Shown: positions 15,972 to 24,022, counted from the stretch's first letter. The stretch is DNA of 43,313 bases from Streptosporangiaceae bacterium (GCA_025964695.1 JAOPYK010000297.1:1-43313), one strand, 5' to 3'. The notes: generated by a model not told the origin, from the letters alone. Numbers and translations: made by a program.

Positions 15972-16559
15972 TCAGACCAGGTCCTTGAATTCGTGCAGGG
16001 TCAGGTCCAGCACGACGGCGGACATGACGACGAGGGTGCGCAGCGGCTCAGGGACCGGATCGGAGATCTCCACGGTATAGCGGTCGGCGGTGGTCAGCAT
16101 TTCCGCCATGAGCCCGGCCCACTTCTTGTTCACCACCGCGACGCGCTTGCCCTGGTCGTCGGCCACGGTGAAGCGGCGGAGCGAGAGGTCCCCGGTGATC
16201 GCGCCGACCCGGCGGTCCTCCGCGTCGAGCAGCGCGTAGTGGCGGGTGGTGCGCTCCGCACGGATCGCGCCCATCGGCTCGCCGTCCGGCCGCCGCATCA
16301 GGGTGAGCCTCTTGCCCTCCTGCTGGTCGACGGTGAGCAGGAGGGCACCGTCCGCACCGCTCACCACCAGTGACCGCGCAGGCGGCACCGCCCCGGGCCG
16401 GGCGGCCTGCAGCGCCTTGCGACGTGACCGCACGTCGGTCTCGGCGGCCACGGCCAGCAACACGTTCTCCGCGTTGAAGATCTCATATCGGACCTGCGCG
16501 GGCAGCATCTTGCGTGGCTGCTCGACTCTGAGAACCGGGAAATTGAAGACGTCGCTCAC
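15972..16559 (-). CDS. Scramblase / LURP-one-related (LOR) family protein
   Basis: I start the protein at GTG 16559 (VSDVFNFPVLRVEQPRK), since homologues begin near this point. The longer frame to 16694 adds a low-quality N-terminus. The product of about 195 residues has the tubby-like beta-barrel pattern of LOR/scramblase proteins: YEIFNAENVLLAVAAE, the LTLMRRPDGEPMGAI strand, RVGAITGDLSLRRFTVADDQ and a hydrophobic C-terminal helix LRTLVVMSAVVLDLTL. Bacterial members have no settled function. The terminal helix may anchor it at the membrane. Confidence 0.75.
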   Translation of the reverse strand: MSDVFNFPVLRVEQPRKMLPAQVRYEIFNAENVLLAVAAETDVRSRRKALQAARPGAVPPARSLVVSGADGALLLTVDQQEGKRLTLMRRPDGEPMGAIRAERTTRHYALLDAEDRRVGAITGDLSLRRFTVADDQGKRVAVVNKKWAGLMAEMLTTADRYTVEISDPVPEPLRTLVVMSAVVLDLTLHEFKDLV

Positions 16560-16871
16560 GGACCCGAGTATCGCCAGAAAAACAGCCCACGAACACCGGG
16601 CGGAGACCTGTGCAGGCCCCTCGGGTGACGAATCCCCCGCCGCAATACGGCGTCTCGCCTGGTCGCCGCGGCTGCCGAGCAGTTCGTCGAGCACGCAGAC
16701 GATCCAACACCCGGTGGCCTCCTCAGTGGCGCCCAGGCCGGTGAGAATCCGCCGAACGCTACACCCACTGCGCCGACCGCTTCGGGTTGCACGCCCTGAC
16801 CCTGGACCGCCTGGACCGCCCGGCTCTCCGGTTCGGCCGGCAGGGCGAGGACCAGATGATCCGGGTCGCGG

Positions 16872-17291
16872 TCAGTCCCGGCCGCACTCTTCCAGGACCA
16901 GCCCGGCGCCGATGCCCAGCAGCCAGACGTCCTTGGCGATGGCGGTGCCCTGCGGGGTGGGCCGCAGGCTGCCCTCCTGCCGCATGCCCGGAGTCTTCAG
17001 GTACATACCGAGCAGGCCGGCCGCGAAGGCGCTGAGCGCGGCGCCCGCGATCAGCGACGGCACCACGGGGATCAGCAGCGCCGCCCCGACGGCGATCTCG
17101 AATTGGGACAGCCGCCGTGTGAACTGTTCCGAATCCTGGCTCCTCAGGAAGGGATAGGTGGTGGCCGCCATCCCGTGCACCGTCGCGGCGGTCTCCTTGT
17201 CCGCCTTCCTCTTGCCGAGCCCGGAGTTCAGGATGAACACCCCGGCGGCGAGGCGAGGCGGGAGCTGATGTGGACGAGCCAGGATTCTCAT
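16872..17291 (-). CDS. DoxX-like membrane protein
   Basis: This 139-residue protein starts MRILARPHQLPPRLAAGVFI and contains the family-like segments FILNSGLGKRKADKE, FEIAVGAALLIPVVPSLIAG, LSAFAAGLLGMYLKTPGMR and KDVWLLGIGAGLVLE, giving three to four membrane spans. DoxX-like proteins are linked to thiol/oxidative-stress complexes in mycobacteria, but the role here is not shown. GTGAGGGACC before ATG 17291 is a usable ribosome site. Confidence 0.82.
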   Translation of the reverse strand: MRILARPHQLPPRLAAGVFILNSGLGKRKADKETAATVHGMAATTYPFLRSQDSEQFTRRLSQFEIAVGAALLIPVVPSLIAGAALSAFAAGLLGMYLKTPGMRQEGSLRPTPQGTAIAKDVWLLGIGAGLVLEECGRD

Positions 17292-17429
17292 GGTCCCTCA
17301 CAGTGCCGGTGCCGGTGCCGATGCAGACGGTTTCATCGTCCTTCCCCCCGGGCCGGTTCGCCATCCCCCGACCTGCCGGTTCTTAGCACGGGTGTTGACC
17401 GACCTTGCCGATCGATCACCCTGATCGGC

Positions 17430-17730
17430 CTCCACCTCGCCGCCGAGCAACGCCGGCAGTTCGGCGTTCCGGAAGTCGTACGGGCCGCTGACCGGGGCGA
17501 GTGCGCCGAGCCGGAACCACGGGTCGGCGCCGCTCTGCAGTGCCCTGCCCAGCCCGAGGGCCGCGGGACAGGACCAGCAGGCCGCTGGCGGTGGTCGGCC
17601 CGCCCTGGGCGTCGGCCGTGCGGTACACGAGCCGGTAGGTGTCCACCCCGCACCGGACGGGACGACGGTCGAAGCCGGCCTGGGCCAGTTCCTTACCCGT
17701 CTGCTTCGCGGACAGGGTACGGAGGCGCTC
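17430..17730 (-). pseudogene. Broken alpha/beta-hydrolase (secretory lipase-like) gene
   Basis: Two family-typical pieces lie in different minus-strand frames. The N-terminal piece (about 17730-17560) reads GKELAQAGFDRRPVRCGVD, then TYRLVYRTADAQGGPTTASG, then LLVLSRG. The later piece (about 17530-17430) reads DPWFRLGALAPVSGPYDFRN, then AELPALLGGEV. In intact homologues the two are separated by over a hundred residues containing the nucleophile region, absent here. The gene thus has a large internal deletion and a frameshift. No intact copy lies in the window. Confidence 0.65.
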
Positions 17731-17855
17731 TCGCCGGGCACCGGCCGCACGTCGCGCGCGATCGCCAATCGCCGTCCGGGACCCAGGGGGCGACGCATCC
17801 GTCTCTGGTCCCGGCCAGGTCGGATTGGCGCAGGTCAGGTTCTGAACAGAACGGG

Positions 17856-18548
17856 TCAGGCGGCGGGTTCGGCGTTCACGTTCCTGAGCAGGCGGCGGAA
17901 GCCGAGCACCGAGACGGCCACCGCGGCCGCTCCGAGTACGGCCACGAAGCTCGTCCGCACCCACAGGAAGAAGCCGATCGACTGGTGGAGCAGCAGCCAC
18001 AGGCTGATGAGCGAGTTGACCAGGAAGACCAGTGACCACAGCAGCGAGATGCGCAGGAAGAACTGCCGGACCCGGTCGTGCTTGAGGAACGCGTCCGGCA
18101 TCGGCACCATGTCGGTCGCGATCTTCTGCGCGAGCGGGCGGCGGAGCGGCACCGAGCACAGGAAGGACATGCTCACCAGCAGCGTGCCGAGCGTGGGCTG
18201 CAGGAAGTAGACGACGACGCTCCCCGTTGCGGCGGCCAGGACGGCCCGGATCGTCACGCCCACCGCGGCGAGCATCAGCGTGCCGGACACCGGCCGCCCT
18301 CGAGCCACCCGCCACAACACTCCCGCGTAGACCCAGCCGACCGCAGTGATCAGCGCGCAGTGGAACCCGAGCAGAACCAGGGCCGCGTAGAACACCGCGA
18401 CCGGCGCGATCACACCTTCGATGAAGTTCGGCAGCGCGTGCCGGAGCATGGCCGGCAGCCGGGGCAGGTCGAACCCGTGGTGGTCCCGTGGACGGTGCGC
18501 GAGCGCGGTTCCCGCTGCTGCCGAATGCGGTTCATCTTCGAGATCCAT
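17856..18548 (-). CDS. VC0807-like integral membrane protein
   Basis: The protein is about 230 residues starting at ATG 18548 (MDLEDEPHSAAAG). After a cytoplasmic N-terminus of about 35 residues come paired hydrophobic spans: FIEGVIAPVAVFYAALVLLG, ITAVGWVYAGVLWRVARGRP, TLMLAAVGVTIRAVLAAATG, GTLLVSMSFLC, the LLWSLVFLVNSLISLWLLLH region and FVAVLGAAAVAVSVLGF. The PLRRPLAQKIATDMVPMPD loop is typical of the VC0807 family, whose function is unknown. The frame is open further upstream, but that part is low-quality. Confidence 0.78.
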   Translation of the reverse strand: MDLEDEPHSAAAGTALAHRPRDHHGFDLPRLPAMLRHALPNFIEGVIAPVAVFYAALVLLGFHCALITAVGWVYAGVLWRVARGRPVSGTLMLAAVGVTIRAVLAAATGSVVVYFLQPTLGTLLVSMSFLCSVPLRRPLAQKIATDMVPMPDAFLKHDRVRQFFLRISLLWSLVFLVNSLISLWLLLHQSIGFFLWVRTSFVAVLGAAAVAVSVLGFRRLLRNVNAEPAA

Positions 18549-18949
18549 ACGGTGTGGTCGTCTCCGAGTAGACGTGGAAGTCGTTCGCCGCCGATCCGCG
18601 CGGCCGGCCTGAAGGTGCGTCGAGACCCGCCCCACGGTACGGGATGATCGACCGGAGATTGTCGGAATCACGCCGAAATCACCTGCTTCCAATCGTTCAC
18701 CCCGCGCCCCACCGCCCTCCCGGTGCAGCTCCGGCGGCTCGCCGCCGCCGCTCCCTGTCTGCGCGTTCAGCATCGCCCGATCGAGTCGTCGCGCGCACCG
18801 GGACTCGCTTATCGCGATGCACAGGACGGGTCAGATTGACGTCAAGCCGCCCCCAGCCCACTTGCCGCACGGACGCTTCGCGCCCGCCCGCCGCCCCCCG
18901 GCGCGGGCGAGCGGGTGCGATACCGCCTCGCGGCACCTCGGGAGGCGTC

Positions 18950-19063
18950 ACGGTCGTACGGCTACGCGACGAGAGACGGATCGACGACACGGTCCTGCGG
19001 CAGATCCAGGCGAGACTCGACACCGAAGAGGTCCGCCTCTCCCGCCGGGAAGTCGTCGACTGA
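18950..19063 (+). pseudogene. Stranded C-terminal end of a Na+/H+ antiporter gene
   Basis: The frame ending at TGA 19061-19063 reads VVRLRDERRIDDTVLRQIQ, then ARLDTEEVRLSRREVVD. This is the hallmark cytoplasmic tail of actinobacterial CPA1 antiporters, which usually ends RLRDExxIDDTVLRxxQxRLDxEEVRL. None of the membrane domain is present upstream: 18549-18950 shows no matching frame. It differs from the tail of the intact antiporter at 21747-23309, so it is not a duplicate of that gene. It is a relic of a second antiporter. Confidence 0.65.
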
Positions 19064-19095
19064 CCAAGCGACCGCCTCCCGGCAGCTGCCGGTTG

Positions 19096-19755
19096 TCAGG
19101 AGACCGGGCCGGCGGAGGGCACCTGGTCGGCGCTGAGCACCACGTGGTCGACGAAGCCGTACTCCCTGGCCTCCTCGGCGGTGAACCAGCGGTCCCGGTC
19201 GGAGTCCCGCTCGATCCGCTCCAGCGGCTGCCCTACGTGGAAGGCGATCCGCTCGGCGAGCGTCTTCTTCACGAACAGCATCTGCTCGGCCTGGATCTTG
19301 ATGTCCGAGGCCGTACCGCCGATGCCGCCCAGCGGCTGGTGCATCACGATCCGCGCGTGCGGCAGGGCGTACCGCTTACCCTTGGCTCCCGCGCAGAGCA
19401 GGAACTGCCCCATCGACGCGGCGAAGCCCATCGCCACGGTGGCGACCTGGTTCGGGACGTACTGCATGATGTCGTAGATCGCCATGCCGGCCGTCACCGA
19501 GCCGCCCGGTGAGTTGATGTACAGGAAGATGTCGCTCGAGGAGTCCTCGGCCGACAGCAGCAGCAGTTCGGCGCAGATGCGGTTGGCGATGTCGTCATCG
19601 ACCTCCTGCCCCAGGAACACGATGCGCTTCTGCAGCAGCCGCTGGTAGACCTCCCCGGCGGGCTGCGGAGGGGCCTCCGCGGCCCGCGAGTCGATACGGA
19701 TCGGCAGCCCGGAGAACGCCGCGCCGGGGTCCTTCAGAGAATGCGTCGTGGTCAT
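19096..19755 (-). CDS. clpP: ATP-dependent Clp protease proteolytic subunit (orphan ClpP)
   Basis: This ClpP of about 219 residues has the catalytic Ser in [11 protein letters not shown], His in [14 protein letters not shown] and Asp in [28 protein letters not shown] and the FFTAEEA-like [17 protein letters not shown] are family hallmarks. ATG 19755 is chosen because AGGAAG lies about 10 nt before it and homologues begin with a short variable region such as MTTTHSL. It is not next to clpX or a second clpP, which fits the accessory ClpP paralogues of actinomycetes. It forms tetradecamers that work with a Clp ATPase encoded elsewhere. A ClgR-like dyad lies about 146 bp upstream. Confidence 0.93.
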   Translation of the reverse strand: MTTTHSLKDPGAAFSGLPIRIDSRAAEAPPQPAGEVYQRLLQKRIVFLGQEVDDDIANRICAELLLLSAEDSSSDIFLYINSPGGSVTAGMAIYDIMQYVPNQVATVAMGFAASMGQFLLCAGAKGKRYALPHARIVMHQPLGGIGGTASDIKIQAEQMLFVKKTLAERIAFHVGQPLERIERDSDRDRWFTAEEAREYGFVDHVVLSADQVPSAGPVS

Positions 19756-19900
19756 TGCTGCACCGCTTCCTGTTCGTTCCACCCGATCGTCTGATGCCGA
19801 CACAACCAGGAGAACGGCTCCGGCAATACCCTTTTCCGCTGTCCGCGCATTTCACTGTGGGCGCATTTTTTGCGGAAAACGCCTTCTGCTGTCGGCGCAT

Positions 19901-19915
19901 TTCGCCGTCCGCGAA
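19901..19915. promoter_or_regulatory. ClgR-like operator upstream of clpP
   Basis: TTCGC-N5-GCGAA is a perfect dyad with the CGC-N5-GCG spacing known for ClgR, the activator of clp genes in actinobacteria. The inner bases do not fit the published consensus fully. The surrounding 19830-19920 also repeats GGCGCATTT or CGCGCATTT three times. The rest of the 690-bp stretch to 20442 holds the tRNA-like sequence and a possible 44-codon frame (20296-20430) without recognisable relatives. Confidence 0.45.
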
Positions 19916-20200
19916 TTCAGCTTGCCCTTCCATCTTCGGCGAAGTACGCGGCATATTTCGGTGGGCACCAGACCAGGCTTGGGCGCGAGTGAGGTAGCGG
20001 TCGGTCAGCAGGTGCCCCGGCCAGTGCCCGTTGCCCCGGAAGCGCAGCCGGAACCAGGGCGTCGCGCAGCCCGAGGCGTCGTACCCCACCGCGGGGGATT
20101 CGCGGATCGCGGGCCGGGTGTAGGCCTTACGTGGCGGGGTGGGAAGGCTTGCGGGTCATTTGTCTGCGTCACCGCTGCACCGCAAGCCCATGATCGTCAG

Positions 20201-20272
20201 CTGGAGCGGCGGGAGTCGAACCTGCTTTTTACCGGGTTTGGAGGCCGGTCGCCTATCCGTTGGCTCACTCCA
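20201..20272 (-). tRNA. Degenerate tRNA-Trp(CCA)-like sequence
   Basis: Read from 20272 to 20201 this 72-nt sequence folds as a cloverleaf. The acceptor strands TGGAGTG and CGCTCCA pair fully (one G-T). A short D arm (GCC, AACGGATA, GGC) follows. The anticodon arm CCGGC-CTCCAAA-CCCGG has a C-C mismatch next to the loop and anticodon CCA at 20241-20239. The T arm GCAGG-TTCGACT-CCCGC has one A-C mismatch. No CCA is encoded. The two mismatches and the 3-bp D stem make it atypical: either a low-scoring accessory tRNA or a pseudogene. It is not a copy of the tRNA-Asn fragment. Confidence 0.5.
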
Positions 20273-20442
20273 TCGGGGTCGTTCTGCTTTCTTCGATGCC
20301 TCCAAGACTGCGCTGGTTCATGATCGGCCGCAACATGTTTCCGCTTCCACGTCTCGCGGCCATGGCGGCCGATCACGAGATCTCCCGCGACCCGGCGCAT
20401 CCGTCGGCGATCATCCTGCCGGGACTCTGACGTCCGCCGCCC

Positions 20443-20955
20443 TCACAGGTCCGGATCGGTGGCCTTCGCGGTCGCCATCGGCCGCAGCGGCCGCCGCAGC
20501 GGGACGATCATCATGGAGAAATCCGCGGACGCGATGATCCGCTCCTGCGGGTCGGTGACCCGGCACTCGACGATGACGAGCTGCCGGCCGGCCTTGAGCA
20601 CCTCGGCTCGGGCGAAGACGAGATCGCCGTGCGGACGGCCCAGGTAGCGGACGTGCAGATCGGCGGTGACGAGGCTCTGCTTACCCTGCTCGAACCCGCT
20701 GCCCCGGGCCGCCGCCGTGCCCGCGGCCACATCGATCAGGGTCGCGATGGCGCCGCCGTGCAGGTTCCCGGTGCTGTTGAAGGCCTCTTGGCTCACCGGC
20801 ATGGACAGCACCGCGTGCCGCGCGCCGATCTCGACGATCTCCAGGCGCAGAAGTCTGTGCAGCGGGGTGCCGTCGATCAGCGCAGAGCGGACGAAATCCC
20901 GATCGGTCTGGGGCAGATCGGCGATCCGGATCGTCCCCGGCGGCAGGTCGCTCAT
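20443..20955 (-). CDS. PaaI-family hotdog thioesterase
   Basis: This protein of about 170 residues has the hotdog signature of acyl-CoA thioesterases: FNSTGNLHGGAIATLIDVAA (active-site region with HGG), then LVTADLHVRYLGRPHGDLVF and a final ERIIASADFSMMIVP strand. I place the start at ATG 20955 rather than GTG 20961 because AGGATG lies 6-7 nt before it. It probably hydrolyses a CoA thioester, with substrate unknown. A TetR-type dyad in the divergent promoter region may control it. Confidence 0.88.
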   Translation of the reverse strand: MSDLPPGTIRIADLPQTDRDFVRSALIDGTPLHRLLRLEIVEIGARHAVLSMPVSQEAFNSTGNLHGGAIATLIDVAAGTAAARGSGFEQGKQSLVTADLHVRYLGRPHGDLVFARAEVLKAGRQLVIVECRVTDPQERIIASADFSMMIVPLRRPLRPMATAKATDPDL

Positions 20956-21030
20956 GGGCACATCCTATTCATGATCTCTTTCGTTGCCTTTTCGAACCGA
21001 CCGATATCTACCTGAAGTGATCGATTCGCT

Positions 21031-21047
21031 ACCTTACGTCGTTAGGT
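21031..21047. promoter_or_regulatory. TetR-type operator dyad between divergent genes
   Basis: ACCTTACGTCGTTAGGT is a 17-bp dyad with 7 of 8 pairs matching around a central T (only positions 35/43 differ). It lies 76 bp before the thioesterase start and 93 bp before the divergent gene. The arm sequence and length fit TetR-family operators. No regulator gene is adjacent, so the binding protein is unknown; the TetR at 13573 is a possibility only. Confidence 0.45.
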
Positions 21048-21139
21048 GACCCCAAACTTCATCCTGGGAGACCCGCACGTGATAGACCAAAGCAGCGTCA
21101 ATTGACTCTTGTGGTAAAAGAAGGCGAAGGGGGCCCGCC

Positions 21140-21712
21140 ATGAGGCATGCACAGGACGGGGCGTCCGCGGCCATGAACGCAGCATCCCGGGTTCTCGTCG
21201 TCCGGGGCAAGAACGAGCCTCAGGAGCTGGAGAACCCGGACGTCGCCTGGGCGACGCGTGCCCGCGAGGGGGTCTGGGCACCGACCAAGGACGGCCAGCG
21301 GATTCACATCGGCATCGAGTGCGCCGCGGGCGACCGGCCGGCGACGGTGCTGCGGCCGAGCCTGCGGGTGTTCGTCGGCATCGAGGTCGACACCGACATC
21401 GTGGCGCAGACCACGGCCTCGGGGATCCGCCTGGTGACGGTGCTGCACGGGCCGGAAGCGCCCTCGGAGTTCCGCTTCCCCGTCACCCTCTCCGACGGCC
21501 TCGTCCTGGAGCCCATGCCGTCCGGCGGGTTCGACGTGGTGCACGTGCGGTACGGCGCCACCGTGGGGCGCTTCTACACGCCGTGGGCGTGCGACTCGAT
21601 GTTCCGGCCGATCACCGCTGACTACCGGCTCGACGGATCGACGGTCGTGATGCGCGTCCAGCACGAGGGTGCGATCTATCCGGTGGTCGCGGACCCGCTG
21701 TACGCCCGCTGA
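21140..21712 (+). CDS. Uncharacterised protein with a YPVVADP motif
   Basis: ATG 21140 follows GAAGGGGGC. The 190-residue product has no clear signal peptide or membrane span, a beta-rich middle (TVLRPSLRVFVGIEVDTDIV, GIRLVTVLHGPE, FRFPVTLSDGLVLEPM), then the sequence VMRVQHEGAIYPVVADPLY at its end. The YPVVADP motif is common in actinobacterial secreted or surface proteins of unknown function, where it usually precedes a further C-terminal domain. Here the protein stops two residues after the motif block. I do not recognise a function. Confidence 0.72.
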   Translation: MRHAQDGASAAMNAASRVLVVRGKNEPQELENPDVAWATRAREGVWAPTKDGQRIHIGIECAAGDRPATVLRPSLRVFVGIEVDTDIVAQTTASGIRLVTVLHGPEAPSEFRFPVTLSDGLVLEPMPSGGFDVVHVRYGATVGRFYTPWACDSMFRPITADYRLDGSTVVMRVQHEGAIYPVVADPLYAR

Positions 21713-21746
21713 GCCGCGGGCGGCGGGGGCCGCCGGCGGCGGGCCG

Positions 21747-23309
21747 TCAGCGGCGGGTGCCGGCCTCCTGGAAGGTCAGCTCGTCGCCGATGGTGCGCAG
21801 GGTGTCGGCGCTGATCCGGCCCTTCCGGTAGAGGGAGGCGAGCCGGTCGCGCTGCACCCCGAACAGCTCCTTGCGGAGCCGCTGGGTGTCCGGCAGTTCC
21901 TCCGCGGTGGCGTAGTCCTCGTCGAGCTGGGCGCGCAGCCGGTCCAGGCGCAGTTCCAGCGGCTGCCGGAACGCGTCGGCGGTCCGGTCGTCGATCTTTT
22001 CGTCGGCGGCCAGCTCCTCCAGCCGGGCCAGTGCCGACTCGATCATGTCCTTGCGGGCGCGGGTGAGCTCCAAGTGCCGGAGGTCGGTCTCGACCAGGCC
22101 GAAGGCGCGCATCAGGGGCGGCAGGATCGGTGCCTGGCCGACGAGGGTGACGATGACCACGACCGCGGTCAGGAAGATCAGAACCCCTCGCTCCGGGCCG
22201 ATGTCCAGCGGCAGCGACAGGGCGATGGCCAGGGAGATGGCCCCGCGCAGCCCGCTCAGCCCGATCACGAGACGTACTCGCCAGTCCAGCCCGGCCAGCC
22301 CCCGGTGCCGGCCGGGCAGCAAGCGGACCAGCGGTTGGACGGCCAGCTCCCAGACCACGCGGACGGCCACCGCGACCACGGTCACGGCGACGGCGGCCAG
22401 GGCCAGCGTGCGCCATGAGTGGCCGCCGACCTGTTCGAGGACCCCGTGGATCTGCAGTCCCAGGAGCACGAACAACGCCGACTCGAGCAGGAAGATCAGG
22501 ACATCCCAGAACACCTGGCCCGCCAGCCGCGAGGCGGGCTGCAGCAGGCCCTCCGGCCGGGTGCCGAGGTAGAACCCCGCGGTGACCGCGGCCAGGACAC
22601 CGGAGACGCCCATGCTCTCCGCCGGGAGATAGGCCAGGTACGGGATCGCCAGCGAGAGCACGATCTGGCTGCGCGGGTCCCGGAACCGCCGCCGCAGCCT
22701 GCGCGCCAGGGCCGCGACGACCAGCCCGTACGCCACCCCGCCGACGACCACCTGGACCAGCCGGATGAGGACGTGGCCCGGGGTGGAGGGGGTCGACAGG
22801 GACTTGAGCGCCAGGCCGAAGATGGTGAGGGCCACCCCGTCGTTGATGAGGCTTTCGCTCTCCAGAATCGTCACCAGCCGGGGCGGCGCTCCCAGCCTCT
22901 GCATGACGGCGGTGGCGGCCACCGCATCGGTGGGCGCGATCGCCGCGCCGAACGCGAGCGCCACCGCCCATCCCACCTCGGGCAGCACTCCGTGCACCGT
23001 GGCGGCGACCGCGGCAGTGGTGACCGCCGTCAGCCCGAACGCGAGGGTGATGATGGGCACCGCCTCGGCGCGGGCCTCCCGGGGCGCGGTGAAGAACGCG
23101 GCATGGTAGACCAGCGGCGGCAGGATGCCGAAGAGCACCAGGTATGGGCTGACGTGGATCTGGGGTATGCCGGGGATGAAGCCGGCCGCCCCCCCGAGCA
23201 GCACGAGGACGACCGCGTCCGGCACCCGCAGCCGCGCGGCCAGTCCCCGCCCGAGCAGGACCGCGGCGGCGATCACCAGCGCGGCGGCGAAGATCCCGTG
23301 CTCTCCCAC
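21747..23309 (-). CDS. CPA1-family Na+/H+ antiporter
   Basis: This protein of about 520 residues has some 12 hydrophobic spans, with AFGAAIAPTDAVAATAVMQR and ESESLINDGVALTIFG, the ion-site motifs of the CPA1 family, and a cytoplasmic tail of about 110 residues ending in TIGDELTFQEAGTRR. It exchanges cytoplasmic Na+ (or K+) for external H+. I choose GTG 23309 because GGAAGTGAG lies 7 nt before it. GTG 23342 would add 11 residues. The tail is of a different type from the antiporter relic at 18950. Confidence 0.9.
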   Translation of the reverse strand: MGEHGIFAAALVIAAAVLLGRGLAARLRVPDAVVLVLLGGAAGFIPGIPQIHVSPYLVLFGILPPLVYHAAFFTAPREARAEAVPIITLAFGLTAVTTAAVAATVHGVLPEVGWAVALAFGAAIAPTDAVAATAVMQRLGAPPRLVTILESESLINDGVALTIFGLALKSLSTPSTPGHVLIRLVQVVVGGVAYGLVVAALARRLRRRFRDPRSQIVLSLAIPYLAYLPAESMGVSGVLAAVTAGFYLGTRPEGLLQPASRLAGQVFWDVLIFLLESALFVLLGLQIHGVLEQVGGHSWRTLALAAVAVTVVAVAVRVVWELAVQPLVRLLPGRHRGLAGLDWRVRLVIGLSGLRGAISLAIALSLPLDIGPERGVLIFLTAVVVIVTLVGQAPILPPLMRAFGLVETDLRHLELTRARKDMIESALARLEELAADEKIDDRTADAFRQPLELRLDRLRAQLDEDYATAEELPDTQRLRKELFGVQRDRLASLYRKGRISADTLRTIGDELTFQEAGTRR

Positions 23310-23421
23310 ACGATGCTCACTTCCCACGCAGGAGTGGTCCACTCGCCCGCGACCGGCGGCGACGCGGGTCGGGACGGCGCGATGCGCGCCGGCCCCTGCG
23401 TTATAAGGCGGGAAGGCGAGC

Positions 23422-23441
23422 GGTCCTCATAAACTGGGACC
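23422..23441. promoter_or_regulatory. Dyad spanning a -10-like element of the CGNR gene
   Basis: GGTCC (23422-23426) and GGACC (23437-23441) flank TAAACT (23430-23435), a usable -10 hexamer pointing right. Its start point would be near 23442, about 23 nt before the CGNR start. The dyad could be the operator through which the regulator controls its own gene. No good -35 is visible. Confidence 0.35.
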
Positions 23442-23464
23442 ACGCCGACCGTGACGGGAGCACC

Positions 23465-24022
23465 GTGATCTTCACGCATGACATCGAGCACGCCCTCGGC
23501 GCCGCGGTGGATCTGATCAACACCGGGCCCGCCGCCGGCGAGGCCGAGCACCTGCCCGATCTGGCGGCGTTGCGGGACTACGTCGGCCGCAACCTCATCA
23601 GCGACGTCCCGGAGCTCACCTCCGCCGACCTGACGGCGGTGCGGCGGCTGCGCGCCGCGTTCCACGAGGTGTTCGCCGCCGATGAGCTGACCGCCACCGT
23701 GTCACTGATCAACCGCGTCGTCGGCGCCACCCGCACCACCCCGCACCTCACCGACCATGACGGGCACGACTGGCACATCCACTTCTTCGGGCCGGGAGCC
23801 AGGATCGCCGAGCATCTGGCCGCCGAGTGCGGGATGGCAATCGCCTTCGTGGTCTCCGCCGGGGAACTCGACCGGCTGCGGACCTGCGAGGCCCCCGACT
23901 GCTCACGAGTCCTGGTCGACCTGTCCCGGAACCGCTGCCGCCGTTACTGCGACAGCCGTACGTGCGGCAACCGCATGCATGTGGCGGCCTACCGGGCCCG
24001 CCAGCGGGAGGCCTTGACCTGA
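23465..24022 (+). CDS. CGNR zinc-finger / ABATE-domain regulator
   Basis: The 185-residue product has an N-terminal ABATE domain (MIFTHDIEHALGAAVDLINT, PDLAALRDYV) and a C-terminal CGNR zinc finger: CEAPDCSRVLVDLSRNRCRR, then YCDSRTCGNRMHVAAYRAR, with four Cys as zinc ligands and the name-giving CGNR. The finger is believed to bind nucleic acid, so this is a probable stress- or ligand-responsive regulator. GTG 23465 is preceded by GACGGGAG. It is divergent from the antiporter gene. Confidence 0.9.
   Translation: MIFTHDIEHALGAAVDLINTGPAAGEAEHLPDLAALRDYVGRNLISDVPELTSADLTAVRRLRAAFHEVFAADELTATVSLINRVVGATRTTPHLTDHDGHDWHIHFFGPGARIAEHLAAECGMAIAFVVSAGELDRLRTCEAPDCSRVLVDLSRNRCRRYCDSRTCGNRMHVAAYRARQREALT

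Noticed and set aside
16695-16871. Possible gene in the gap between the LOR and DoxX-like genes.
   Set aside because: Frames on both strands are short, Arg/Pro-rich and lack motifs.
19980-20089. Minus-strand frame with GYDASGCATPWFRLRFRGNG, which has a protein-like look.
   Set aside because: I could not match it to a family with confidence and the frame continues into repeats upstream of clpP. A translated search would decide.
20296-20430. 44-codon plus-strand frame starting MPPRLRWFMIGRNMF.
   Set aside because: No ribosome site and no known relatives by eye. It may be a relic or chance.
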